Shown: positions 53,017 through 63,628, numbered from the stretch's first letter. The stretch: DNA of 64,000 nucleotides from Rhodocyclaceae bacterium (GCA_026417115.1 JAOADW010000009.1:61190-125189), one strand, 5' to 3'. The notes: generated by a model not told the origin, from the letters alone. Made by a program: numbers and translations.

Positions 53017-55689
53017 CTAGGCTGAGGCAGGCGGAACCATCGTCGCCGGATGAACGATCACGCGATTACGCCCTCCCTGCTTTGCGCGATAGAGGGCCTC
53101 ATCGGCGCGCGCGATGGCATGCTCGATGCGCTCATCGGCGGCGTCGATTATAGCGACGCCGAAGCTTGCGGTGATGCGGAATTCGGCGTCCCCTTCGTGG
53201 ATCGTCATGGCGGCCAGACGCTGACGCAGGCGTTCGGCGAGCTTGGCGGCGTCTTCGGCGCTGGTGTCGGGCAAGAGCACGATGAATTCCTCGCCTCCCC
53301 AACGTGCGGCCAAGTCCATCTGCCTGAGCCCATCGAGGAGCAAGCGGGCGAATGCGACGAGCGCGGCGTCGCCGGCCGCGTGTCCGTAAAGATCATTGAT
53401 CGCCTTGAAATGATCGAAATCAGCCAACAGCAGGGTGGCGTTGCCCCCTCGGCGCACACGCGCGAGTTCACGCTCGGCGGCGCGATAAAACTCTCGGCGG
53501 TTGGCTAGCCCCGTGAGCGCGTCGATCGACGCCTGACGGCGCAGTTCTTCCTCGAGCCGTTTGCGTTCGGTGATGTCCTGTTTGAGAGCGACGAAATTCT
53601 GAATTTCGCCTTGGTCATCAAGCACAGGCGCCGCCACCATCCACTCATGGTAAAGACTGCCATCGCGCCGCCGGTTGATGATCTCTCCCTGCCAGATTTG
53701 CTTGGCGAGCAGGGTGCGCCAAAACGCTTCATAAAACTCGCGGGGATGGTGTCCCGACTTGACGAGCTGGCCCGGCGTGCGGCCGATGGCCTCCGCGAGC
53801 GAATAGCCGGAAAGCTTCAGGAAAGCTTCATTTGCCCAGACGAGGCGGCCGCTACGGTCGGTGACGAGAATGCCGCCTGGTGCGGCTTCCACCGCGCGCG
53901 AGAGCACCCGTTCGCGCTCACGCAACGACCATTCGGTAGACATGTCGATGAAAGCGACAACCGCACCCCCCTGTTGCAGCGCAGCGACACTCTGCAGAAC
54001 CGGCAGCGGCTGACCATTCTGACGCCAGAACCACTCCTGCGTGAGACGTGGCTGCCGATCCTGTAGGGTCTGAAAGACTGGGCAATCTCCCTGCGGGTAG
54101 GGCGAACCATCCCGGCGGCGGCCGTGGAACAACGTATGCGCGTGGGCGCCCATGAGTTGCTCGCGGGTATATCCGAGCAACGACACCATCGCGGCGTTGA
54201 TGAAAGTGATCCTGCCCTTTGCGTCCACGCCAAACACGCCTTCGCCAAGCGCGTCGAGAATCTCGCGCAATTGCTCCATTTCGGTACGTAGGCGTGTTTC
54301 CAAACCCTTGCGCTCGTCGACGTTGACGAGCGAACCGTAATGGATGGCGCCCTCGTTGTTGCCAGTGCGCATCAGCACCCAGTGCCATTGTCCTTCGGCA
54401 TCCCGCACACGCAAATCGCAGCGGCAATCGCAACATTCCCCAACGAACTTGCAGCTCGCTCGATCATCGGGATGCAGGAGTTCCTGGAAGGCTTCCCAAC
54501 TCGCCGTCGCCTCGCTGGGCAAAGAAAAGCCTAGCCGCTCACTATGTTCGAGACGGAAGCTGCCATTTTGACGATCGTATCGCCAGATGGCGGCGCCGGC
54601 TCCTGCAAGAACGGCGAGCAGCTTTTCCGTTTCCTCTCTTTTCTCGTCCACCGCCGCCGCCAGGCGCGCGCGCTCTTGCGACAGACGTCGCTGCTGGACC
54701 AGCAAAATAAACAACGCGGCGAACAGCGCTGCAGCCAGCAGCATGCCCGTCACGATGACATGGGAGTAGCCATGCCAGATGTCCCTCCAGCGGGGCGTCT
54801 GGGGCGCATCGAAAGGGGGAGCGCGCAAGGCGCGCAGGGTTTCCTCGACGACCGCGTAATCGGCCGGCAGATCGAAGCCATGGATCCCCAACGCGCGCGC
54901 TAGCGCGCCGCCGGGCAGCAAATCGAGCAAGGCGGAAACGACGCCGCGCGCCGTTTCGTCACGAACATGCGGCAGAATCACGAGCGGCCATTCGGGATAT
55001 AGCCGCGTGGAAAGCTGTAAAGGGAAGTTGGGCAAATGCTGGGCATTGAGCACGCGCAGGGCATTGCTGCCGACTTTTCCCTCCGCGATCATCGCTTCGA
55101 GCACGCCCGTGCGGATGAAGCCCGCATCTGCTTCGCCCCGCAGCACGGCTTCGATGACGCGATCATGAGGCATGCCGACTTCGATGAAGGTGAGCCGGCC
55201 TATCTCGACGCCTTTGCGATGCAACTCGTAAAGCTGCATGAGATTGCCGCCGAACGATTGCCTGTTCGTTACGGCGATCTTTCGCCCTTTGAGGTCGTCC
55301 AATCCCTTGAGCTCGGAGCGATCGGCGCGCACGACGATGACGCCGCCGAAAGCCTTGAGACTGACGCCGTTTTCGAGCGTGATCAGGGTGAGCGCAGGGG
55401 CAGAAAGCTGTTCGCGGTGCTTGAGCAAGATGTAGTGCGCGGGCTGCGTGAGCACGATATCGATTTCTCGGTGTTGGATGGCCTTTTCGAGCTCGGCATA
55501 GGTGAGGGCGAGGATGCGGAAGCGTTTGCCCGGCAGGCGATGCGCGAGATGTTCGGCAAGCGGTTGCCAGCGCTGAGCTACTTTTTCAGCGTCGCGAAAA
55601 GCAAGCACGGCGAAGCGCAGCTCTTCCGCGCATGCGGGAACCATCCAAAAGAGGAATAGCAAGAAACCCAGCCTTGCCGTGAGCTTCAT
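53017..55689 (-). CDS. PhnD-type binding protein fused to PAS domains and GGDEF diguanylate cyclase
   Basis: 890 residues. A signal segment (residues 1-21) precedes a periplasmic phosphate/phosphonate-binding (PhnD-like) domain (about 23-295, with ILTQPAHYILL and NRQSFGGNLMQLYELH), one membrane helix (311-331), a coiled coil, three PAS domains (about 355-460, 475-590, 595-712) and a GGDEF domain. The catalytic motif is RWGGEEF (GGEEF 798-802) with an intact inhibition site RQMD (789-792), so it is probably active. The first PAS has a tight cysteine cluster (C413, C419, C420, C422, C424). It is the last gene of a three-gene operon; its ATG overlaps the stop of the EAL gene. Confidence 0.9.
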   Translation of the reverse strand: MKLTARLGFLLFLFWMVPACAEELRFAVLAFRDAEKVAQRWQPLAEHLAHRLPGKRFRILALTYAELEKAIQHREIDIVLTQPAHYILLKHREQLSAPALTLITLENGVSLKAFGGVIVVRADRSELKGLDDLKGRKIAVTNRQSFGGNLMQLYELHRKGVEIGRLTFIEVGMPHDRVIEAVLRGEADAGFIRTGVLEAMIAEGKVGSNALRVLNAQHLPNFPLQLSTRLYPEWPLVILPHVRDETARGVVSALLDLLPGGALARALGIHGFDLPADYAVVEETLRALRAPPFDAPQTPRWRDIWHGYSHVIVTGMLLAAALFAALFILLVQQRRLSQERARLAAAVDEKREETEKLLAVLAGAGAAIWRYDRQNGSFRLEHSERLGFSLPSEATASWEAFQELLHPDDRASCKFVGECCDCRCDLRVRDAEGQWHWVLMRTGNNEGAIHYGSLVNVDERKGLETRLRTEMEQLREILDALGEGVFGVDAKGRITFINAAMVSLLGYTREQLMGAHAHTLFHGRRRDGSPYPQGDCPVFQTLQDRQPRLTQEWFWRQNGQPLPVLQSVAALQQGGAVVAFIDMSTEWSLRERERVLSRAVEAAPGGILVTDRSGRLVWANEAFLKLSGYSLAEAIGRTPGQLVKSGHHPREFYEAFWRTLLAKQIWQGEIINRRRDGSLYHEWMVAAPVLDDQGEIQNFVALKQDITERKRLEEELRRQASIDALTGLANRREFYRAAERELARVRRGGNATLLLADFDHFKAINDLYGHAAGDAALVAFARLLLDGLRQMDLAARWGGEEFIVLLPDTSAEDAAKLAERLRQRLAAMTIHEGDAEFRITASFGVAIIDAADERIEHAIARADEALYRAKQGGRNRVIVHPATMVPPASA

Positions 55690-58508
55690 CGCATTCCTTC
55701 TCCTGGCGGCAAACGCGCCAGCCATTCGTCGGCAGGCGCCGGTCGTCCATGGAAATAGCCTTGTTGCAGCATCGGCGCAAGGGCGTCGAGATATTCGGCT
55801 TGCGCTTCGATCTCGACGCCTTCGGCGACGATCTCGATTGCCAGGGCGTCGGCCAATTCGATCAGAGTATGGATGATTTTCTGCGCCTGCTGCTCCTGCG
55901 GCAATCCCATGACGAAGCTGCGGTCGATCTTCATTTCATGGATGGGCAAATTGTTGAGCCGCGACAAACTCGAATAGCCGGTGCCGAAATCATCGATCGA
56001 GACGCGCACGCCCAGCGAGGCGATGCGCTCGAGTTCGCCCACTACGTGGGACTCGTTTTGCATCATGGCGCCTTCGGTGATTTCGATGATCAGGTGCTTG
56101 GCGTCGACCTGGTAGTCGGCGAGCTTGTCTTCGATGCGCTGCGCGAGTCCGCCGCGGTCGAACGAGGAAGCGCTGAGATTGCAAGCAATCGTCATCTTGC
56201 TGCCTGCACGTTCGCTTGCAGCGATGAAGGCCAGCGTCGCATCCAGCATCCAATCATCGAGCGCTGGCATAAGCCCCCCCGTCTCGGCGGCAGACAAGAA
56301 TGCGCCGGGGGCAAGCAGCCCTTTTTCCGGATGTTGCCAACGCACCAAGGCTTCGAAGCCGCGAATGCTGCGCATACGGTCTCGTTGCGGCTGCAAGAAA
56401 AGGCGAAGCTGACCGGCGGGTATGCCGTTGCGCAGCTCTTGCTCGGTTTTCACGCGCACCTGGATAGCTTCGCTGAGCTTACGCTCGAACAGCGCAACAC
56501 GGCTTGGGATCGCCTTGGCTTCGATAAGCGCCAGATGCGCTTCGGCAAGCAAGGCTCCGTCGGATTCCATGCGGCAGGAAGGTTCGCCCGGATGGAAAAG
56601 ACGGATCCCTACCGCAGCGCGCAAAGCGATGGGCTCCAAATCGTCATAGGGAATCGGCGCTTCGATTTCGCGCAGGAGCTGCATGGCGATGGCCAAAGCC
56701 TCGCGGCCCGCGTCCTCCTCTTTTTCTGACAAGGCGGGGAGCAAGAGCGCGAATTCATCCGATCCGAGGCGGGCCACGGTGGCTTCGGAGGGCATTTGGA
56801 GTTCGAGACGTTGGGCAACCTGCGAAAGCAGAAAGTTGCCGATGGATTCGCCTTGGCTGTCGTTGATGTCGCGAAAACGCAGGAGATCGAACACCAAGAC
56901 GGCCGCATGATGCCCATGCGCGGAGCCAGCGGCGCACAGATGCGCGAGTCTTTGCAGGAAAAGAGAACGGTTGGCAAGGCCGGTGAGACGGTCGTGCGTG
57001 GCCGACCATTCCGCCCTTTCGAGTGCACTTTTCAACGGCGTGGAATCGCCGAACAAGGCGATGTAGCGGATCGTTTGCTGGGTTTCCGGTGCGCGTACGG
57101 CGGCGATGCTCATTTCCGCCATGAAGAGATCGCCATTTTTGCGGCGGTTCCAGATTTGTCCCGACCAAAGGCCGCGCGTTTCTAGTTGCCGCCAGAGATC
57201 GGCATAGAAATCGCCATCGTGTAAGCCTGATTTCAACAGGCGCGAGGTCTGACCGATGGCTTCTTGTTCCGTATAGCCCGTGATCGTCGTGAAGGCGGGG
57301 TTGACGGCCTCGATGACACCCCTCGGGTCGGTGACCATGATGGCTTCGCGCAGGTTTTGCCAAACCTGACGATAAATCTCTTCTTTTTGCTGCGCGGCGA
57401 TTTCTGCTTCGATTTCGCGGAGATAACCCCGCAAGGTTTGGCAGTGGCCATTGGCGTCGTATTCTGGCAGGCTATGGTCTTCGACCCACACGAGCGAGTC
57501 ATCGTGGCGACGAAGGCGGTAACGCAGCGTGAAGCGGGGCGCGCGCGCCGCTAACTGAGCCGTGACGGCGCTTATCACGCGCTCGCGATCTTCGGTGGCG
57601 ATCCTTTCGAGATAGGGTTGGCCCACGAGGGATTCGCCGGCGATGCCGAGCAGGGTTTGGACGTTGGCGGTGACTTCGAGCACCTGCCAGGGCGGCTCGG
57701 CCCGCCAGGCGAACAACACGAGAGGGCTGCCGCTGAAAAGGGCGCGTTCTTGCTGCAACTGCTCTTGAGCGTGGGCAAGCTGGCGCGCCAAGCGATTGAT
57801 GCTTTCGGCAAGCGCGCAGATTTCCGCGCCGCCACGGGGTGTGACCTCGACATGCGCGCCTGCGCCCAGGGCTTCGATCTGTCGCCTAAGCGCGGTGAGC
57901 GGACGCAAGGCGAGGCGATCGATGAGCCAGAAAGCAAAGGGCAAGATGGCCAGGGCCAACAAGAGGACGACGCCCTCGCGACGCAACAGATCATGAATGA
58001 TGGCGCGCTCGACGAGCGATTTGTCATAGGCGAGATAAAGTGCGCCCCAGTGTTCTGAAAAACCCTCGGTCGCCGGCAACCTCCAGGCCACATATGCCGT
58101 CAGCAACGCGTCCTTCTCGTGGGCGATGCGGCTTCGTTCGGAAAGAGCCTGGGCCATCTTGTCTGCCTCGAAGCCGGGCAACATCTCGGCCGCACCGCCC
58201 TGCCATTCGCGGCGAGAAGCGAGCACGATCTTGCCGCCGGTATCGAGGAGTGCAGTGGCGACGTGATGCGCTTCCAATCCATGCCGCATGATCTCTCTTT
58301 CGACCAGCTCAGGGCGAGTGGCGTAAAACTCTTCCGCCAGCCAAACGAGCTGACTGCCATCGCGCTCGGCTTCGGCATGCAACGCCTGGGTATGGCGGTC
58401 AAGGTGAAAGAAATAGCCGGCTACCATGCCGCCAATCCCCAGAAGGACAAGCAAGCCAGCGAGAAAGAGCAGCGCTGATACCCGCAAGGACGGGCATGGC
58501 CGGATCAT
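55686..58508 (-). CDS. Membrane GGDEF-EAL protein: c-di-GMP phosphodiesterase with degenerate cyclase domain
   Basis: 940 residues: TM1 (11-33), periplasmic loop, TM2 (180-197), HAMP, two PAS domains (about 255-370 and 378-490), GGDEF (500-670) and EAL (685-935). The GGDEF active site is GSDEF (582-586) and the metal-binding loop has diverged (DLLRFRDINDS), so cyclase activity is unlikely. The EAL domain keeps E719-A-L, Asn777, Glu809, DDFGTGYSS (839-847), Lys860, Glu896 and QGY (916-918), and should hydrolyse c-di-GMP. The start at 58508 overlaps the stop of the upstream binding protein; longer starts extend into that gene. Confidence 0.9.
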   Translation of the reverse strand: MIRPCPSLRVSALLFLAGLLVLLGIGGMVAGYFFHLDRHTQALHAEAERDGSQLVWLAEEFYATRPELVEREIMRHGLEAHHVATALLDTGGKIVLASRREWQGGAAEMLPGFEADKMAQALSERSRIAHEKDALLTAYVAWRLPATEGFSEHWGALYLAYDKSLVERAIIHDLLRREGVVLLLALAILPFAFWLIDRLALRPLTALRRQIEALGAGAHVEVTPRGGAEICALAESINRLARQLAHAQEQLQQERALFSGSPLVLFAWRAEPPWQVLEVTANVQTLLGIAGESLVGQPYLERIATEDRERVISAVTAQLAARAPRFTLRYRLRRHDDSLVWVEDHSLPEYDANGHCQTLRGYLREIEAEIAAQQKEEIYRQVWQNLREAIMVTDPRGVIEAVNPAFTTITGYTEQEAIGQTSRLLKSGLHDGDFYADLWRQLETRGLWSGQIWNRRKNGDLFMAEMSIAAVRAPETQQTIRYIALFGDSTPLKSALERAEWSATHDRLTGLANRSLFLQRLAHLCAAGSAHGHHAAVLVFDLLRFRDINDSQGESIGNFLLSQVAQRLELQMPSEATVARLGSDEFALLLPALSEKEEDAGREALAIAMQLLREIEAPIPYDDLEPIALRAAVGIRLFHPGEPSCRMESDGALLAEAHLALIEAKAIPSRVALFERKLSEAIQVRVKTEQELRNGIPAGQLRLFLQPQRDRMRSIRGFEALVRWQHPEKGLLAPGAFLSAAETGGLMPALDDWMLDATLAFIAASERAGSKMTIACNLSASSFDRGGLAQRIEDKLADYQVDAKHLIIEITEGAMMQNESHVVGELERIASLGVRVSIDDFGTGYSSLSRLNNLPIHEMKIDRSFVMGLPQEQQAQKIIHTLIELADALAIEIVAEGVEIEAQAEYLDALAPMLQQGYFHGRPAPADEWLARLPPGEGMR

Positions 58509-59509
58509 TGCGGCAAAAAGGCGGCGCTCAGGCGAAGGTTTTGTTTCGGCCATTCTTCCGAGACGATGTCGAAGGACTTCAAGGCTTGGCTGATTTCCAT
58601 GCTCGTTTGCCACAATGGCGAGCCTTTGCCGGCAAGCAGCAAATGGTTTTCCTCCACCGTTGGCTGGCGCAGCAGCCGATAGATCTGGTCGGTTTCATTG
58701 GCGCTGACGCCAAGGTATTTGGAAAGGCGAAAGCTTGCGTCGGCGCGGTTGCGGCGAAATTCATCGAGCGCGCGGAAGTGGGCCTGCGCGACTATGCGAA
58801 GGGCGGCTTCGTGGCGTTCGAGGGCGCTCGCGCGTGCGACCAAGACGTCCACGATGCAGTGGCCACAGGCACGGCTGTCGAAGATCCTTACTGCGCCAAG
58901 CTTTTCGAGGCGACTGCCGTAAGGCTCGTAACTCACCAAAGCCGCGAGATGCCCATTCTTCCATGCCGCCTCGTGACGATCGGCGGTCAAGGGCTCGATC
59001 ACCACTTCATCGATCCCTAAGCCGTGGGCTTTTAGGAAATGGGCGAGCATCAAAAGACCCACGCCAGTCGTTTCCACACCGATGCGTTGGCCTTTGAGCG
59101 TGCGCCCGTCGGCAAAGGCCGGCCTTGCCAGCACGACGTCCGCGCCGAGCGAGAAATTGAACACCAGAATCACGGCGATCGCTTCGCGAGATACGGCGGC
59201 CAGGCGAACCGCCTCATCGAGCGTGAGCGCCGCCGCATCGAGCCGCTGCTGTTGAAATGCACGCATCGTATCGGTGGCGGATGGCGTGTCGATCAGGCGC
59301 ACGCGCCGCTCATCGAGCCAACCGTTTTCGCGGGCGTAAAAGAGGGTTTCATAACCAGGCCAATGATGGGCGCCAATGCGTAACGGCGGCTTCTCTTCAA
59401 AGAGGATGAAGGCAACGACTATCAGGCCGCCGCTTGCCAAGAAAAAAGCGGCAACCCATATCTTTTCCAACGTAGCGCGCTTGCGATCCCCCAATTGGAC
59501 AGTCAACAT
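58505..59509 (-). CDS. Membrane-anchored NMT1/SsuA-type periplasmic binding protein
   Basis: 334 residues. An N-terminal helix (WVAAFFLASGGLIVVAFIL) anchors a periplasmic solute-binding domain of the NMT1/nitrate-sulfonate-taurine class (LRIGAHHWPGYETLFYA, IDTPSATDTMRAFQQQRLDAA, LKGQRIGVETTGVGLLML). No ABC permease or ATPase is present. Instead its stop overlaps an EAL phosphodiesterase, so it probably feeds ligand occupancy to the two c-di-GMP enzymes downstream. The ATG at 59509 gives the anchor at residue 17-36; an earlier start would run into the promoter. Confidence 0.85.
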   Translation of the reverse strand: MLTVQLGDRKRATLEKIWVAAFFLASGGLIVVAFILFEEKPPLRIGAHHWPGYETLFYARENGWLDERRVRLIDTPSATDTMRAFQQQRLDAAALTLDEAVRLAAVSREAIAVILVFNFSLGADVVLARPAFADGRTLKGQRIGVETTGVGLLMLAHFLKAHGLGIDEVVIEPLTADRHEAAWKNGHLAALVSYEPYGSRLEKLGAVRIFDSRACGHCIVDVLVARASALERHEAALRIVAQAHFRALDEFRRNRADASFRLSKYLGVSANETDQIYRLLRQPTVEENHLLLAGKGSPLWQTSMEISQALKSFDIVSEEWPKQNLRLSAAFLPQ

Positions 59510-59522
59510 CAAGGCGTTCCTG

Positions 59523-59551
59523 TTTATACTATTTATACTATTGCCATGCAA
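59523..59551 (-). promoter_or_regulatory. Candidate promoter of the binding-protein/c-di-GMP operon
   Basis: On the minus strand TTGCAT (59551-59546), a 17-nt spacer and TATAAA (59528-59523) precede the operon start by 14 nt. The spacer and -10 consist of the 9-mer TAGTATAAA repeated twice in tandem, an AT-rich patch that stands out in this GC-rich sequence and could also be a regulator site. Confidence 0.5.
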
Positions 59552-59633
59552 CAGCAATGCTCGCCGACGCGGGGGATAGGCGCCCACTTCAGTGGCACCT
59601 TTCCAACGAGCGTCTAGCAGAAACGCTGAAAAG

Positions 59634-59723
59634 TTCCTCCTCCTGTGGGGAAGGAAGCAAAGGCTTGCTCCCTTGCTCGACTCCTTCCCGTCCGTCCTCC
59701 CCCTTGGCGCGGAGGAGTAGGAA
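59634..59723 (+). promoter_or_regulatory. Potentially structured 5' leader of ppdK
   Basis: Three nested pairings are visible: TTCCTCCTCC (59634-59643) with GGAGGAGTAGGAA (59711-59723), GGGAAGGA (59648-59655) with TCCTTCCC (59682-59689), and AGCAA (59656-59660) with TTGCT (59665-59669) around AGGC. The element sits 59 nt before the ppdK ATG. It resembles no riboswitch class I know, and the purine/pyrimidine-rich composition makes chance pairing possible. Confidence 0.3.
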
Positions 59724-59781
59724 AGTATCAGCGCCCTTCATTGCTCGGTGTGACAATATTACCAAAGTGGGAGTGACTGAC

Positions 59782-62583
59782 ATGGCGGAACGCAAGAAAT
59801 ACGTGTATTCCTTCGAGGAAGGCGATGGCAAGAACAAGATGCTGTTGGGCGGCAAGGGCGCGAATCTCTGCGAGATGACGCAGATCGGCCTCAACGTGCC
59901 GCCGGGCTTCACGATCACGACCGAGGCGTGTTTGGCTTATCTCGAGCATGACGAGCTGCCCAAAGGGTGCTGGGAGGAAGTGCTCCAGCACATGAAGGCG
60001 CTCGAGAAGAAGACCGGCAAGACTTTTGGCGGCGCCGACAATCCGTTGCTCGTTTCGGTGCGTTCCGGCTCGGCGATGTCGATGCCGGGCATGATGGATA
60101 CCATCCTCAATCTGGGGCTCAACAAGACCACATTGCAAGGACTCATCAAACTCACCAACAATCCCCGCTTTGGCTATGACGCCTGGCGCCGCTTCATTCA
60201 ACTGTTCGGCAAAATCGCCCTCGGCGTCGAGGAACGGTTCTTTGACGAGGCGATGACGGGCATGAAGAAACGCGTCGGCGCGGCCCAAGACATCGATCTG
60301 ACGGCCGAACATCTCGCCGAGCTCGGCAACGAGTTTCTGCGCATCGTCGAAGAGCAAACTGGCCGAGCATTCCCCGAGGATCCCTACAAGCAGCTCGAAA
60401 TCGCGATTGGCGCCGTATTTCGCTCATGGAACGGCAAGCGCGCCGTCGACTATCGCCGCCAGTTCAAGATCACGAAAGAAATGGCCAACGGCACCGCCTG
60501 CAACATCGTCACCATGGTCTTCGGCAACATGGGCAACGATTCGGGCACAGGCGTTGGCTTTACGCGCAATCCGGCGACCGGCGAAAACCAGATCTATGGC
60601 GAGTATCTGGTCAATGCGCAGGGCGAAGACGTGGTCGCCGGCATCCGCACGCCCAAGCCGATCGCCGAGATGGCGCAAGACATGCCGGAGATCTACCACC
60701 AACTCATCGAGCTGCGCAACAAACTCGAAAATCATTACAAGGAAGTCCAGGATTTCGAGTTCACGATCGAACGCGGCAAGCTGTATTGCTTGCAGACGCG
60801 CAACGGCAAGATGAATGCGCAAGCGATGGTGCGCACCTCCGTGGAAATGTTCCGCGAGGGGCTGATCTCGAAGGAGCGGGCGCTTTTGCGCATCGAACCG
60901 TCGATGCTCGAGCAGCTTTTGGTGCCGCAGCTGTCACCCAATTTCAAAGGCAAGCCTTTGGCGGTTGGTTTGCCGGCTTCGCCAGGCGCCGCCTCGGGCA
61001 AGATCGTCTTCGACGCCGATACCGCGGAAGCGCGCGGCAAGGCGGGCGAGAAGATCATCCTCGTGCGCGAGGAAACGAAACCTGAAGACATTCATGGCTT
61101 TTTCCAGGCGCAAGGCATTCTCACTTCGCGGGGCGGCAAGACGTCGCATGCGGCCGTGGTCGCGCGCGGCATGGGCAAGCCCTGCGTTTCGGGCTGCGAG
61201 GCGATCCATATCGACGACGTCAAGAAATGCGCCACCATTGGCGATACTACCTTGCACGAGGGCGACGTGATCACCATCGACGGCAGCACCGGCGCGGTCT
61301 ATGCAGGCGAAGTGCCGACGGTGCGCGCGCAATTTACCGATGACATGGCCACGCTCCTCAAATGGGCCGATCAGGTCGCCAAGCTCAAAGTCATGGCCAA
61401 TGCCGATACGCCCGAAGATGCGCAGCGCGCGCGCGAGTTCGGTGCGATGGGCATCGGCCTGTGTCGCACCGAACGCATGTTCAACGCCACCGATCGCTTG
61501 CCGATCGTGCAGGAGATGATCCTCGCCGATACACCCGAAGAGCGGCAGGCAGCGTTGGATCGGCTGCTGCCGATCCAACGCGCCGACTTCAAGGCCATCT
61601 TCAAGGCCATGCGCGGTTTGCCCGTAACCGTGCGCCTCATCGATCCGCCGCTACACGAATTCTTGCCGACGGCGGCTCAGCTCGAACTCGAAATCGCCCA
61701 CCTGCACCACCTGCGTGATTCGCTGAAGGCGCTCGAGGAGCTGCCCGAGACGCTCAAGCTGCTGAATCCGAAGCTTTATCAGCAATATGCCGATGGCCTC
61801 ACCAAGCTGTCGCGCAGCATGGACGATTTCAAGGACAGCCATCTCGAAGAAGACATCATCGCGAAGAAGGAAAAAACGCTCAAGAAAGTGCGCCAGCTCG
61901 CGGAAGTCAACCCGATGCTCGGCCATCGCGGCGTGCGCTTGGGCATCACCTATCCCGAAATCTATGCAATGCAGATTCAGGCGATTCTCGAAGCAGCCGC
62001 CTTGTGCGCCAAGGAGGGCATCGAGGTGTACCCTGAGATCATGGTGCCGCAGGTCGCGACCGTCGAGGAGCTCAAGCGTATCCATGACATCGTCAAGAGA
62101 ATTCACAAGGTCGTGGAGCTCACCCACGGCATCAACGTCAGCTACAAGTTTGGCAGCATGCTCGAAGTCGTGCGCGCCTGTTTGCGCGCCGGACGCATGG
62201 CGGAGATGGCGGAATTCTTCAGTTTCGGCACCAACGATCTCACGCAAGCGACTTTCTCGTTCTCGCGCGAAGACGCCGAAAACAAATTCTTGCCTTATTA
62301 CATCGAGACAGGCATCTTGCAGGACAATCCCTTCGAGGTGCTCGACCAGAAAGGGGTGGGCGAACTGATGAAGATCGCCGTCAAGCTCGGGCGCGAAACC
62401 AATCCCGAGCTCAAGATCGGCATTTGCGGCGAGGCCGGCGGTCATCCAGGGTCGATCCATTTCTGCCACCGCATCGGACTCGACTATGTCTCGTGTTCGG
62501 CGCCGCGCGTACCGATCGCGCGGCTAGCCGCTGCCCAGGCGGCCCTGACCGAGGCAGGCGGCGAGGTGACGAAGAACGCCTGA
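59782..62583 (+). CDS. ppdK: Pyruvate, phosphate dikinase
   Basis: 933 residues interconverting pyruvate + ATP + phosphate and phosphoenolpyruvate + AMP + PPi. The nucleotide-binding half starts YVYSFEEGDGKNKMLLGGKG, the swivelling domain carries the phosphorylated His456 in GGKTSHAAVVARGMGKP, and the C-terminal PEP barrel includes MLGHRGVRLGI, FSFGTNDLTQATF and GICGEAGGHP. It may serve gluconeogenesis or PPi-linked glycolysis. The ATG at 59782 has GGGAG upstream; an in-frame ATG at 59557 would add a non-homologous lead. A stretch of structured leader precedes it. Confidence 0.97.
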   Translation: MAERKKYVYSFEEGDGKNKMLLGGKGANLCEMTQIGLNVPPGFTITTEACLAYLEHDELPKGCWEEVLQHMKALEKKTGKTFGGADNPLLVSVRSGSAMSMPGMMDTILNLGLNKTTLQGLIKLTNNPRFGYDAWRRFIQLFGKIALGVEERFFDEAMTGMKKRVGAAQDIDLTAEHLAELGNEFLRIVEEQTGRAFPEDPYKQLEIAIGAVFRSWNGKRAVDYRRQFKITKEMANGTACNIVTMVFGNMGNDSGTGVGFTRNPATGENQIYGEYLVNAQGEDVVAGIRTPKPIAEMAQDMPEIYHQLIELRNKLENHYKEVQDFEFTIERGKLYCLQTRNGKMNAQAMVRTSVEMFREGLISKERALLRIEPSMLEQLLVPQLSPNFKGKPLAVGLPASPGAASGKIVFDADTAEARGKAGEKIILVREETKPEDIHGFFQAQGILTSRGGKTSHAAVVARGMGKPCVSGCEAIHIDDVKKCATIGDTTLHEGDVITIDGSTGAVYAGEVPTVRAQFTDDMATLLKWADQVAKLKVMANADTPEDAQRAREFGAMGIGLCRTERMFNATDRLPIVQEMILADTPEERQAALDRLLPIQRADFKAIFKAMRGLPVTVRLIDPPLHEFLPTAAQLELEIAHLHHLRDSLKALEELPETLKLLNPKLYQQYADGLTKLSRSMDDFKDSHLEEDIIAKKEKTLKKVRQLAEVNPMLGHRGVRLGITYPEIYAMQIQAILEAAALCAKEGIEVYPEIMVPQVATVEELKRIHDIVKRIHKVVELTHGINVSYKFGSMLEVVRACLRAGRMAEMAEFFSFGTNDLTQATFSFSREDAENKFLPYYIETGILQDNPFEVLDQKGVGELMKIAVKLGRETNPELKIGICGEAGGHPGSIHFCHRIGLDYVSCSAPRVPIARLAAAQAALTEAGGEVTKNA

Positions 62584-62597
62584 TCGCTATGCGATAA

Positions 62598-63549
<952 letters not shown>

Positions 63550-63628
63550 GGTTGCCGCAAAAGCCTCTTCCTGAGCGCTTGCACGGCGGATGCGCCAAAG
63601 CCGTAAGCGTTTATCCTATTTTCCTCTG

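Noticed and set aside
52990..53025. T-rich stretch after the PhnD-GGDEF gene as a terminator
   Set aside because: On the minus strand a TTTTCTTTTCC run is present but the preceding stem is only about four pairs, too weak to call.
56740..56770. GGDEF domain of the EAL protein as an active diguanylate cyclase
   Set aside because: The signature is GSDEF and the metal-binding loop has lost the usual FKxIND acidic pattern, so only the EAL domain is expected to be catalytic.
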